Shown in pieces: positions 57,701 through 64,000 of a stretch of 64,000 nucleotides of DNA (position 1 is the stretch's first letter; each line of letters opens with the position of its first letter). The notes beneath the pieces were generated by a model. That model did not search any database, was not told where the DNA came from, and saw nothing but the letters and a program-made list of their open reading frames with translations. The stretch comes from Neobacillus sp. PS3-12 (GTDB lineage Bacteria > Bacillota > Bacilli > Bacillales > Cytobacillaceae), in contig NZ_CP133268.1 in NCBI RefSeq assembly GCF_030915385.1, forward strand, positions 496,001-560,000, written 5' to 3'. A program made the position numbers and the translations under genes.

Positions 57701-59830
57701 GCTTAGGACGTGAAAATCTGGAATTCTGTTTACAAGGGTTTTTTGAAATGCCTCTACTTCAAAAATCCCTTTACCAACAAAAATCCCTTGGCCAAAAAGA
57801 TCTTGATAGGCATCGGAAACAGCAAAGGCATATGGATCTATCCCTGGCTTTCCTGAAAGAAGTGCTGAAAATCGTGATTTTTGAGTAGATTCAAAACTTG
57901 AACCGATTCTAGGCTGAAGGACTCCAAATCCTTCCACAACACTTGTTTCCTCAGCATTTAACCGTGGACGATTATATGGGAAATGAATGGTTCCCGCTAA
58001 ACGGCCGACAATGCCAATTGGAAGCTGTGTATCGTGGTCAGTGGTAAACACATAGCGGATGGTTGGCAGAATCTCTGCCGCTCCGTCTATGATTGAGAAA
58101 CTTGTTTGTTTGTTTCCGTTGATTAACTCAACAAACTCAACAAGTTTACCTCTTTTCCGCTCCCAGCCCATATAAATGTTATCTACTGAATTGTAAAGGC
58201 GTTTTCGGTGAAATAGAAAAAATTTATTTTCACCATACTTTTTACGCAATTCATTTATTCGTTTTTCTGCATAGGTCACAATTTCCTTGTCGTTCAGCAT
58301 AACCTCAGATTTTGCATCTGCAAAGTCTGCTAAAATCGCAAAATAAATGTTGTCCTGCCGATTTGCTAAATAATGAACAAGTAACCGATCGACAACATCC
58401 TCTACTTCTTCAATACTTGACCAAATAATTGGCATTACTACCATCGTAGCTGCTTCTGCAGGTAGTTTTTTGGAGTAATCATACCGCAAAAGAATGGTAG
58501 GATTACAACATTTAACGATCAGATCATGTATGATCGTGATCGTCCATTCACTTACAGGTAAAAGAAGGGCTAAAACGATAGCCACCTGCGATAATGCCCT
58601 TATTGAAATACCATAGGAGACCCATTGACCAGCCAATAACATTAAAGCTGCAAACAAAATAATGGTACCGATTATATACGAAGCTGATGGTCTTCTGAGT
58701 ACAGCCACCTGTGGCAGCACTCGTGGGCGAGTCGAACGACATAGATCCTTTCGTAATAGGTTAATCCCGTGCGGATCCAGTAAGTAATATGCTAAACAAG
58801 CTTCACGGGGTTGCAAGATATCGCTCGTTTTATTGGATTTTGAAAGATTTATTGCCGTTTGTGCAACTAATGTTTCCGGAACATTCAGCTGATAGGCAAT
58901 TTTTGCAGCACGGCTGCGGAGTAGGTCCCTGCTCGCTAAATCCATTTGTTCAAAATCATGATTTGGATCAGATAGCAATATTTTTTCAAGTTTTGATATT
59001 TTTGTAAAGGTCAACCGCCATGGCAACCGTTCGATCAAATGTAGGCTCTGCACTAGGTAACCGCATGTTACCTGAAGTTCAGCTTGAAGCTGATGTTCCA
59101 GTGATACCATTTGTTCAAGGTTTTTTTCGCTATTTTCCACATACGCTTTAAGCCAGTCATGTACAATTTGAATATTTGGCTCCCATTCTCTTAAATGTTG
59201 GACAAAATGTACAATTTCAACTGGCCCGAGTGGGTTTTCTCGTGCCTCTCGTTCTAATACAGCACGAATTTTGTCAGCAGACATATTTTTTGAACCAATT
59301 TGATCTAAAATGGAAGTGATTTTATGACACACGTTATGGCGATTCCTAACATCCCTCATGACTACAGCCAATCGCCTTATAATAATAACCCTCATTGCAT
59401 TAATGAGTGCCCAGCATTCCACATCTTTAAGGATCGAAACCTCTTGATAGGACATTACATATTCTTCAAAAGAATGACTATCGTATTTCCCGCCTACATG
59501 TTCGAGGTAATCACTGCAAAGTTCGTATATTCTTGGCATACCCGTTGAGTTTAATCGAGGCAGCTTTTTAAGGACTGCACGGGGCATTTCACGAACAACT
59601 ACTTGAGCTTGTGTCTCAATAAAATTAATGTGATCAAGCAGCCAATCCTCTGCGGGCTGAGTACATATTGGTTTTCCGGCCTGTAATTGTTCAGCAAATT
59701 CATGCAGACTTGCCAAGTCCGACCTAAATGCCGGCCAAAATGGTTTCGGAACTTTTTTTGTGGAACTAGCTTCATGCATCAGGGCGAACTCATGAGCCCT
59801 AGTCTGTAATTCTTCGTTATTTAAAATCAT
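51758..59830 (-). CDS. Cyclic beta-1,2-glucan synthase-like protein
   Basis: A giant 2690-residue enzyme. Order: a soluble N-terminal region; a first membrane pair (about 390-450); a GT84 glycosyltransferase region with the metal motif TTDHDTQLP and QQRAHRWIRGDW (QxxRW); more membrane segments (about 800-960); a glycoamylase-like domain (DYQLNYQYRAFGVPGVGLDRG, GRMPKGERYQVIKSYMAHHQ); two carbohydrate-binding/GH94-like sandwich regions; and a C-terminal GH94 phosphorylase-type domain (PLMGIGDWNDGMSRIG). This is the layout of Cgs/NdvB, which make periplasmic cyclic glucans in Rhizobiaceae and Brucella. ATG 59830 has GGGAGGAG upstream. Single gene. In a Gram-positive cell the product must be secreted or stay at the surface. 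Confidence 0.88.
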   Translation of the reverse strand: MILNNEELQTRAHEFALMHEASSTKKVPKPFWPAFRSDLASLHEFAEQLQAGKPICTQPAEDWLLDHINFIETQAQVVVREMPRAVLKKLPRLNSTGMPRIYELCSDYLEHVGGKYDSHSFEEYVMSYQEVSILKDVECWALINAMRVIIIRRLAVVMRDVRNRHNVCHKITSILDQIGSKNMSADKIRAVLEREARENPLGPVEIVHFVQHLREWEPNIQIVHDWLKAYVENSEKNLEQMVSLEHQLQAELQVTCGYLVQSLHLIERLPWRLTFTKISKLEKILLSDPNHDFEQMDLASRDLLRSRAAKIAYQLNVPETLVAQTAINLSKSNKTSDILQPREACLAYYLLDPHGINLLRKDLCRSTRPRVLPQVAVLRRPSASYIIGTIILFAALMLLAGQWVSYGISIRALSQVAIVLALLLPVSEWTITIIHDLIVKCCNPTILLRYDYSKKLPAEAATMVVMPIIWSSIEEVEDVVDRLLVHYLANRQDNIYFAILADFADAKSEVMLNDKEIVTYAEKRINELRKKYGENKFFLFHRKRLYNSVDNIYMGWERKRGKLVEFVELINGNKQTSFSIIDGAAEILPTIRYVFTTDHDTQLPIGIVGRLAGTIHFPYNRPRLNAEETSVVEGFGVLQPRIGSSFESTQKSRFSALLSGKPGIDPYAFAVSDAYQDLFGQGIFVGKGIFEVEAFQKTLVNRIPDFHVLSHDLLEGGFLRAGLTSDIEVVESHPGTIYAYQQRAHRWIRGDWQLIKWLGRSCKDRNGESKKVGLCGLTRWQIIDNLRRSLMAPALFITAILGIDTLPGRGWVWETIVMITIFLPFLRDILAVVFGQNLNSLATSFKQCFLMLLALPFSTILSLDAIIRTLHRIFVSKKNLLEWVPSAKTDRRSANGKVFMYEGVGYIAGIIFVAVCLLTGGAFGWFIGSVGLILLLLAKPIFQQFNKPQKSTAHEWLGDASSELNELSLKIWSFYDRYVTEQESYLPPDNVQYHPSPKETIAHRTSPTNIGLYLACVLAARDLGFIGTAEMLKRIGATLETIHKMEKWNGHLLNWYDTCSAKPLFPRYVSTVDSGNFIGYLMVVRQGLLELGEQESGFGKTINELVLEIDQIIEQTNFESLYNADERLFSLGYHVDTNRKDTTLYDLLASEARQASFVAIALGQIPASHWFSLARTMSLSEKHKILLSWSGTMFEYLMPSLIMRTYQNTIWDSTYRGVVKKQRNYAEKYQIPFGISESGYFAFDYQLNYQYRAFGVPGVGLDRGLGQNLVVAPYATIMSLPFAGNAALDALHQFEKLDAKGEFGFFEAVDFTTGRMPKGERYQVIKSYMAHHQGMSMLTLANLLTEEKMIKRFHADLRVRAADLLLQERIPEKITFIEEPIGLKKPFPVFEGPVTHSERTFTGQTLVPEVNVLSNSRMTSINSTNGTGMLTWNGLSISRWIEDPVVDTSGPLIYLHDVTKDDTWSITRFPCENVQDGKSTFRLDHTVYEGTYHDITSELEITVSPDIDAEVRRLKVVNNSDEERILEVTTFLELALAEPSAVNAHPAFSKLFIETSHEADAQCLLAKKRRREDEEQEAWAVHSVYVEGDESGDYEFETDRAKFIGRGYSLQKPKATHSRLRGLVGSVVDPAFIMRRRIHLPPKESVIVFIITGAAESKEKALDIIQQLQSPNRAERTFHMAWVRSQIDLRHRHLTGEQATVAQMLAGRLLFTPPLSALRSEAIEKNKLGQSSLWSHGVSGDVPVAMVTIDHLADLPFIVLLACQHQYLCLLGMEVDLVVLDETIGGYQDQLMNLLRDQLAARGMVDLKRIIALKAEHLSEEERILLRATARVELKASGPSISAQLRIEEASQNGPKKVPTVIRKAQRGQQTSNPNLEREFFNGWGGFVEDGQAYQILVQPGAYLPRPWSNVIANQRFGSLITDFGTGYTWWQNSRECKLTPWTNDPVLDQPGECIYFRDLQTDQIWSAAPKPAGDQFTYLVTHGKGYSRFEQLDGDVVHKMEVTVPLNDTLKIIKLNLRNSSRDRKQIAVTYYAEWVLGVTREMQAPYIVSEWDEDHQALLARNAYQETFRDAISFMHIASSDYSGQLAYTWTGDRTEFIGKGGTLNFPAALLKKSLSKRAGTFSNTCSALQTIVDLDAGEEVTLTLLMGCETSKEEVFRLINQYSQPSSFTNTISSVDQYWQKTLGQIQIKTPDRAMDIMMNGWLLYQTLACRLWARTAFYQAGGAFGFRDQLQDSLAFLHVDPAITRKQILINAAHQYQEGDVQHWWHQETDKGIRTKFSDDLLWLPYTVSRYIEQTGDKTILDEIVPFLHSDVLKEEELERYENTVVSEETGTLLEHCLRAIRHGLKFGEHGIPLMGIGDWNDGMSRIGAKGRGESVWLGWFLLDILKRFITLGKETISDIVIEQYEQAVHDLERNLNRNAWDGSWFRRAFTDTGEWIGTSKHQECRIDAIAQSWSVISQGTDRERQQRAMFSFDRELVDRELNLARLLTKPFNRSKPSPGYIQGYPPGIRENGGQYTHGVIWGIVAWAMLERHDKAFELFSMLNPINHTLTFRDVQIYENEPFVMSADVYTASPHQGRGGWSWYTGAAGWMYQAGLEYVLGVKLHENQLSIQPCVPADWKSFSIDYRFGKTIYSLEVYCQHEHGVPVKWVVDGKDAETQPFLELVDDEKTHQVEVYIGKQRTSTVG

Positions 59831-59931
59831 AAGCTCCTCCCTTATGGTACACATTGAAAATATTCCCAAGGGAGAGGAATTTCATACATTTTTCGACTTT
59901 CTATTTAAATTTTTACGTTATCCAAATACCA

Positions 59932-59962
59932 TAAAAAAAGAGCCATCCCTACGGAAGACTCT
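59932..59962 (-). terminator. Weak terminator after azoreductase gene
   Basis: On the minus strand AAGAG...CTCTT with an imperfect inner stem, followed by seven T. Confidence 0.5.
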
Positions 59963-59973
59963 TGACCAATCTC

Positions 59974-60609
59974 TTAGAATGTATGTGCTGCATCTTTTGC
60001 ACGGGCAATAGCCTTTTCTTTAATTTCCTGTGCTTTATCAGGCATTGCATTGTGTCCCTCTACAAAAATACCTTCAAAAGAAGGAACGCCAAAAAATTGC
60101 ATCATGATACCTATATATCGATGACCCATTTCCATTGCTGCTGCAGGTCCTTCAGAATAGTTGCCTCCACGAGCTTGAATATGTAAAGCCTTCTTATCAG
60201 TTAACAAACCAACAGGTCCCTCTGCAGTATATCTAAAGGTTTTGCCTGAAACGGCAACAGAATCAAGATATGCCTTCATAACAGGAGGGAATGAGAAATT
60301 CCACATTGGCGTTACAAATACAAATTTATCGGCAGCGACAAATTGCTCAGATAACTCAGATAGTCTGCCAACCTTTGCTTTTTCTTCTGAAGATAGTTCA
60401 TCAAAACCTGTTCCAGATTGGAGTTTTCCCCAGCCGCTAAATACATCAACATCAAGCTGCGGAATATTTTCTTTATAAAGATCTAGATGAATAACTTCAT
60501 CATTTGGGTTTACCTGTTTATAGGTGTCAATAAATGCTTTTCCTACTGCCATGCTGTAGGATTTTGTGTCATCGTGTGGATGAGCAGTAATGTATAAAAC
60601 TTTTGCCAT
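59974..60609 (-). CDS. azoR: FMN-dependent NADH:quinone reductase / azoreductase
   Basis: A 211-residue flavodoxin-fold protein. [23 protein letters not shown] starts the fold; [19 protein letters not shown] and [11 protein letters not shown] contact [25 protein letters not shown] completes it. These enzymes reduce quinones by two electrons and cleave azo bonds, protecting against electrophiles. GGAAGGA lies upstream of ATG 60609. Bacillus has two such genes (azoR1/azoR2); which one this is cannot be told. Confidence 0.87.
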   Translation of the reverse strand: MAKVLYITAHPHDDTKSYSMAVGKAFIDTYKQVNPNDEVIHLDLYKENIPQLDVDVFSGWGKLQSGTGFDELSSEEKAKVGRLSELSEQFVAADKFVFVTPMWNFSFPPVMKAYLDSVAVSGKTFRYTAEGPVGLLTDKKALHIQARGGNYSEGPAAAMEMGHRYIGIMMQFFGVPSFEGIFVEGHNAMPDKAQEIKEKAIARAKDAAHTF

Positions 60610-60762
60610 TTGAATCTATCCTTCCTTCAATAAAGTTTGACATTCTAGTTTGTGTAAAAAAACCAGAACCATTCTAATATCTCAGATTAAAATATTCTTA
60701 ATCCGAGCTATATTTTAATTAATACCTGTTTTTATTTCAAGTAATATGCATATTACCAAATA

Positions 60763-60800
60763 AAAAAGGATTTATCTTGGAGACAAATCCTTTTTTTCTT
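60763..60800 (-). terminator. Terminator downstream of the 45-aa gene
   Basis: AAAAAGGATTT pairs with AAATCCTTTTT, with A/T runs on both strands. On the minus strand it closes the small gene at 60803-60940. Confidence 0.7.
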
Positions 60801-60802
60801 AT

Positions 60803-60940
60803 TTATTTATTTATTTCAAAGGTATAAGGGTTACCGCTAATATTGCTTCGCATTTCATCTGTCAAAACAAACGGTTCATTTGGCACAGAATCAAAATTTA
60901 TTGGAAAAGAGCCATCATAATGTATTGAATTTTCCTCCAT
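60803..60940 (-). CDS. Small protein (45 aa), unknown function
   Basis: Starts at ATG 60940, with GGAGGTGA 9 nt upstream, and ends just before a terminator. The 45-residue product, MEENSIHYDGSFPINFDSVP at its start, is acidic and rich in Asn, Pro and aromatic residues. It has no Cys or membrane segment, and its GNPYTFEINK end looks beta-like. A strong ribosome site, a stop codon and a terminator support a real gene. No family is recognised. Confidence 0.6.
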   Translation of the reverse strand: MEENSIHYDGSFPINFDSVPNEPFVLTDEMRSNISGNPYTFEINK

Positions 60941-61108
60941 ATGTACTAGTCACCTCCAACTATAGTATTGATCATATTTTACGAATTATTTATGAAAAAA
61001 GATACAGTTTTTTCAAATTATTTTGAATATTCAAATCACAAAAAGGTATTTAACCTTTTCAAATATCCTTTTTGTGTTAATCCATTAATTAATCTCGTAT
61101 ACCCTTTT

Positions 61109-61852
61109 TTATTTGAAATACTTTTTAATTTTCTGTTTCATCTCTTCTTTATTCTCCGCATACTGGCGATGACGGTGGCCGTTACCGCCAGATGGGTGTG
61201 GAAAACCATTTAAAACCCCATCAGCATTCATATAGTTGTTTTCTGCAAGATAGGCTAGTGCTTTTTCAACATTAACACCTAGTGGGATAATTAATGCTTG
61301 ATTTAACTTTTCTAGTTCCTTCGCAAAATTTTCAATCACATGCCTTTTAAGGATCTCAGTTTTTAACAGATTTGGTGTAGAACCGCTATAGTTTTTCCTA
61401 TTATAAAATACAGGGTATGTAATAATCGATGTGGTCTGGACGAGATTGCTAGCCGTTGTAAAAAGATCGCTTGTGGACGATATCCCTAAATAGGTATGTA
61501 GTTGAAGTTCATCTAGCATCGTAATTAAATTTTTCCTCATAGTTCCTTCAAAGCTGGAATTCTTTTTCACTTGATGCAAAATTTCTTCATCCGTCGCCTC
61601 TTTATCCTTAAAATCCATTACAGTTTGATAAGAAACTTTCATTTGATGAAGGCCTGGGGTAATACCGGCAATCACTATTTTTGCCTTTTCATTAATATGT
61701 TCAAATGGAGCGTAGTATATTTCCAGCTTCCTCTTTTCATCTTTTTCAAGCAAAAACTGTTGGCTGAGAATGGACTCCTCTTCTAGCGGTGATGGCAGAG
61801 ACAAGATAAAATTTTTGTATGTATCAAATTTTGAATAGGATGCGATCGACAT
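61109..61852 (-). CDS. Uracil-DNA-glycosylase-superfamily-like protein
   Basis: A 247-residue protein. AKIVIAGITPGLHQM (about residue 60) resembles the first active-site motif of UDG folds (GxxPG) and NGFPHPSGGNGHR near the C-terminus resembles the second (HPSG). The long middle is helical. Relatives include DNA glycosylases and uncharacterised UDG-like proteins, so DNA repair is possible but unproven. GGAGG precedes ATG 61852. Single gene. Confidence 0.65.
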   Translation of the reverse strand: MSIASYSKFDTYKNFILSLPSPLEEESILSQQFLLEKDEKRKLEIYYAPFEHINEKAKIVIAGITPGLHQMKVSYQTVMDFKDKEATDEEILHQVKKNSSFEGTMRKNLITMLDELQLHTYLGISSTSDLFTTASNLVQTTSIITYPVFYNRKNYSGSTPNLLKTEILKRHVIENFAKELEKLNQALIIPLGVNVEKALAYLAENNYMNADGVLNGFPHPSGGNGHRHRQYAENKEEMKQKIKKYFK

Positions 61853-61948
61853 GAAATTTTCCTCCAGTTAACGTTTAATTTTTACTATAGCAAGAATAGG
61901 GAGAACATGAAAAGCAAAAGGACGGAAGCAAATGCAACCGCCCTTCTT

Positions 61949-62188
61949 TCATCGAATATTTTCATTATTTTTTTCTTCAATATATTTTCGCTCACCTGTG
62001 TTTGGATTAACATAGACCCGTGTTACAACCTGTGTAACTGGATCAATAGAAACCTCTTGCGTAGGTTCAAAGCCCTCAGCAGGAGCAGAGCCTGCGGCAT
62101 TGTAGCGCTTGTCTTTTCGCTTGGAAATCACCCAAAAAATGAGAACTAATGTTAATTGAAACGCCAGGTAATAGATAAACCATTTCAT
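61949..62188 (-). CDS. Small single-pass membrane protein (79 aa)
   Basis: One N-terminal hydrophobic helix (FIYYLAFQLTLVLIFWVI, residues 4-21), then a basic patch (SKRKDKRYN) and a soluble tail with Pro, Glu and Thr (VSIDPVTQVVTRVYVNPNTGERKYIEE). It starts 2 nt after the stop of the UPF0145 gene, so the two are translated together. Function unknown; it may anchor the UPF0145 protein at the membrane. Confidence 0.7.
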   Translation of the reverse strand: MKWFIYYLAFQLTLVLIFWVISKRKDKRYNAAGSAPAEGFEPTQEVSIDPVTQVVTRVYVNPNTGERKYIEEKNNENIR

Positions 62189-62190
62189 AA

Positions 62191-62514
62191 CTATTTAACC
62201 TGTTCTACAACAACCGCTGTCCCATATGCAACGATTTCACTCATGTTCTGACCAATCTCGCCAGAATCATAGCGAAACATGATGACTGCATTAGCCCCCA
62301 TTGCCTGAGCATTTTTTGTTAACCGATCCATCGCCTGCTTTCTGGCATCTTCCAGCATCTCCGTATATTCCTTAATTTCACCACCTGCCAAAGAGCGGAA
62401 AGCGGCCGTGACCTGCCCTGCAAATCCTCGGCTTCTTACGACTAGACCAAAGCAAGCACCTTTGATTTCTTTAATTTGGTACCCCTCAATTTTTTCGGTT
62501 GTTACAATAATCAT
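62191..62514 (-). CDS. UPF0145 / YbjQ-family protein
   Basis: A 107-residue protein of the YbjQ family (heavy-metal-binding-like fold). VTTEKIEGYQIKEIKGACFG, the Gly/Ala-rich turn before EYTEMLEDARKQAMDRL, and QAMGANAVIMFRYDS are typical. It probably forms a pentameric beta-rich ring; no reaction is known. GGGGG lies 7 nt before ATG 62514. It is divergent from the HTH regulator and shares its palindromic control region. Confidence 0.8.
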   Translation of the reverse strand: MIIVTTEKIEGYQIKEIKGACFGLVVRSRGFAGQVTAAFRSLAGGEIKEYTEMLEDARKQAMDRLTKNAQAMGANAVIMFRYDSGEIGQNMSEIVAYGTAVVVEQVK

Positions 62515-62544
62515 TGTAAAACCCCCTATAAGTGATGATGAACC

Positions 62545-62568
62545 ATTATTATCATTTGTGATAATAAT
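62545..62568. promoter_or_regulatory. Palindromic operator 1 of the UPF0145/regulator intergenic region
   Basis: ATTATTATCA-TTTG-TGATAATAAT, a perfect 10-bp inverted repeat. It shares the half-site TTATTATCA with operator 2 and lies just upstream of the UPF0145 gene. Confidence 0.6.
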
Positions 62569-62637
62569 AACCGAGAAGTGAAAATTTGTAAATCATTTTT
62601 ATTAATGTTAATTATTAGAAATTTTTCTTCCAGATGA

Positions 62638-62689
62638 TTGACAAATACTAAGGTATATTTTATTATCATTATCAATAATGATAATAAAA
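62638..62689 (+). promoter_or_regulatory. Promoter and operator 2 of the HTH regulator gene
   Basis: TTGACA (62638-62643), a 17-bp spacer and TATTAT (62661-62666) form a near-ideal sigma-A promoter. A perfect 15-bp inverted repeat around a 2-bp centre (62658-62689) covers the -10, so binding would block transcription. The gene start follows at 62705, which fits self-repression. Confidence 0.75.
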
Positions 62690-62704
62690 ATTAAGGTGAT
62701 CCTA

Positions 62705-63262
62705 ATGAAATCCAAAGCAGACTTAATCTTACATCCTGTTCGAATGCAAATAGTACAGACTTTAGCTGGCGGTCAACAATTTACTGTTCATGATATTGCC
62801 CTTCGGTTACCAGACGTACCACAAGCAACCCTTTATCGCCATTTAAACAAGCTTGTTAATGGCGGAGTCATTGAAACTGTGGCCCAAAATCAAGTAAGGG
62901 GAGCCATTGAGAAAGTCTATGCACTCGCAAGTGACGGCATGATTTCAGCCCAGGAATTTGCTGAAAGTTCGAAAGAAGAAAAGATGGGGGTGTTCATCCA
63001 ATTTGTGAGCGGAGTCATCAATAACTTTGGTGAATATTTAAATCAAGATACAGTAGATTTTGTAAAAGACGGAGTAACATTTCGGCAGGCAGAAATGCAT
63101 ATGAATGATGAAGAGTTTCAAGAGTTTGCCCAAGGCCTTGCAAAAGTATTTTCCAAGGTAATGAATAATGAACCACGTGAAGATAGAAAAAAACGAAAAA
63201 TAACAACCATTATCATTCCGAAAGTCAAAAAGGAGAGGATCGAGAATGACCTACCAAATTAG
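62705..63262 (+). CDS. Winged-helix transcriptional regulator (HTH_20 / ArsR-like)
   Basis: A 185-residue protein. The N-terminal winged helix (LHPVRMQIVQTLAGGQQFTVHDIALRL, PQATLYRHLNKLVNGGVIETV) is of the ArsR-like/HTH_20 type. A helical C-terminal domain (about 90-150) may hold a ligand site, followed by a basic tail (REDRKKRKIT). No Cys pairs for metal sensing are present. ATG 62705 follows AAGGTGAT; the longer frame begins inside the operator. Two related palindromes lie between it and the UPF0145 operon, so it probably controls both that operon and itself, and perhaps the membrane-protease gene downstream. Confidence 0.78.
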   Translation: MKSKADLILHPVRMQIVQTLAGGQQFTVHDIALRLPDVPQATLYRHLNKLVNGGVIETVAQNQVRGAIEKVYALASDGMISAQEFAESSKEEKMGVFIQFVSGVINNFGEYLNQDTVDFVKDGVTFRQAEMHMNDEEFQEFAQGLAKVFSKVMNNEPREDRKKRKITTIIIPKVKKERIENDLPN

Positions 63263-63356
63263 TGAAGAGAATGCAGTGATTACTAAAGTTGGCTGATCAC
63301 TCGTTTGAAACAATCGTTGAAAAATAGAGAAAAAATTTTGGGGGAGAGTGTTGATA

Positions 63357-64000
63357 ATGAAACAGCAGATTAAATTCAGCCGGATTTTTGGGTGTATTAA
63401 GCTTAATCGCTATGTTGATTGGAATTCCATACATGATTGCAGCTTTTGGAACTTCACCCGCTGTAGCAAAAGTGCCAGTTTCAGTACTGCTAACAGGTTC
63501 AATTGTTCAATCTACTATAACAGCCTTTTTGTTTGCTTGGCTTGGTTTGATTATGGGAAAGTCAGTTGGACTTGATGCTCCCATTTTTCGCAGGTGGATT
63601 ACAAAAACAGGTACAGCACAGTTTCAAAGAAAGAATGTTGTGTTTGCTTTAATTGCAGGTGTAATCGTTTCGCTTATTACAGCAGGCTTGGATTACTTCA
63701 TTTTTTTGCCCCATATCCCAAATATAGCAGATAAGGCCCCTCATATTTCTCGACTAGCAGGATTACTGACTTTTATGCAAGGCGGGGTATTTGAAGAAGT
63801 TGTGGTCCGTCTCTTCATTATGACTTTGATTGTTTGGATTCTATTCAAGTTATTAGGGCGCAAAAGCGGCGCAAAGTCCTGGATGTACTGGGTAGGAATC
63901 ATTGGAGCCGCAATTCTTTTTGGAGTGGGCCATCTTCCCGCAGCACAACAAATGTTTGGTCATATTACCCCTTTCTTTTTTGTCCGGACGATCGTATTGA
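63357..64000 (+). pseudogene. CPBP-family intramembrane glutamic endopeptidase, frameshifted, 5' part
   Basis: The gene starts at ATG 63357 (GGGGGAGAG upstream) and runs off the window. After MKQQIKFSRIF the frame shifts at 63387-63390 (one extra base in the T/G run). The correct frame then reads GVLSLIAMLIGIPYMIAAFG through several membrane segments. The first CPBP motif is FEEVVVRLFIM (Glu-Glu then Arg) and the second begins at FGVGHLPAA (His). Relatives are CaaX-type or bacteriocin-immunity membrane proteases. It follows the HTH regulator by about 95 bp and may be co-regulated. A sequence error is likely. Confidence 0.72.

Noticed and set aside
59974..60609. Azoreductase as the missing electron donor of the aromatic oxygenases
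   Set aside because: It is a flavodoxin-fold quinone/azo reductase without Fe-S domains and is in a separate unit beyond the glucan synthase gene.
1..64000. CRISPR array, tRNA or rRNA genes
   Set aside because: No regularly spaced direct repeats and no tRNA- or rRNA-like sequence were noticed on either strand.

Overview
The window comes from an aerobic, endospore-forming Gram-positive bacterium of the Bacillaceae (Bacillus/Neobacillus type). The grounds are low GC, strong AGGAGG ribosome sites, frequent TTG/GTG starts, a gerA-type germinant-receptor operon, GerPA/GerPF-family spore proteins, an L-box upstream of dapA, and narGHJI/narK arranged as in Bacillus. Most genes lie on the minus strand. 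The first 198 bases are the 5' end of a class A penicillin-binding protein gene, and the last 640 bases are the 5' part of a CPBP-type membrane protease gene.

Layout: 0.9-2.7 kb holds a compact, mixed-orientation group of GerPA/GerPF-like small proteins plus a GerPC-like one. 2.8-4.4 kb is a frameshifted secreted 5'-nucleotidase. 4.6-8.5 kb is a gerAA-AC-AB germination receptor operon. 9.5-12 kb is an amino-acid ABC importer whose permease is frameshifted. Next come an MFS drug exporter, a slipin, a zinc-ribbon PrsW-type protease, a PHB-depolymerase-like esterase and fabF. 18.8-20.6 kb is an IS607-like element with a full TnpB, a probable omega-RNA end and an internally deleted TnpA. 20.9-29.9 kb is the respiratory nitrate module: Crp/Fnr regulator, narI, narJ, narH, narG (frameshifted) and divergent narK. 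30-41 kb is mixed: DinB, a LysM-GMC oxidoreductase, dapA under a lysine riboswitch, an orphan membrane protein, an amidinotransferase-family hydrolase, two nested pairs of inverted repeats, a DMT exporter, a second-type prs and small proteins.

41-51.5 kb is the most unusual part, a putative aromatic-compound island. It holds an extradiol ring-cleavage dioxygenase with Rieske dioxygenase beta and alpha subunits (one operon), a sensor-regulator joining XylR_N and V4R domains to a PucR/CdaR-type output, and a soluble diiron phenol/toluene-type monooxygenase. The monooxygenase alpha subunit carries a YHS domain and an extra C-terminal domain resembling the small hydroxylase subunit. No ferredoxin, reductase or effector protein is encoded nearby. 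A full-consensus cre site lies upstream of the monooxygenase. 51.8-59.8 kb is a single giant gene for a cyclic beta-1,2-glucan synthase-like protein. The remainder is azoreductase, a 45-residue protein, a UDG-like protein, a UPF0145 protein with a small membrane partner, and a self-controlled HTH regulator with two related palindromic operators.

Five otherwise intact genes (5'-nucleotidase, ABC permease, narG, monooxygenase beta and the CPBP protease) are each broken by one single-base indel. This looks more like residual sequence error than gene decay, but cannot be settled from the sequence alone.
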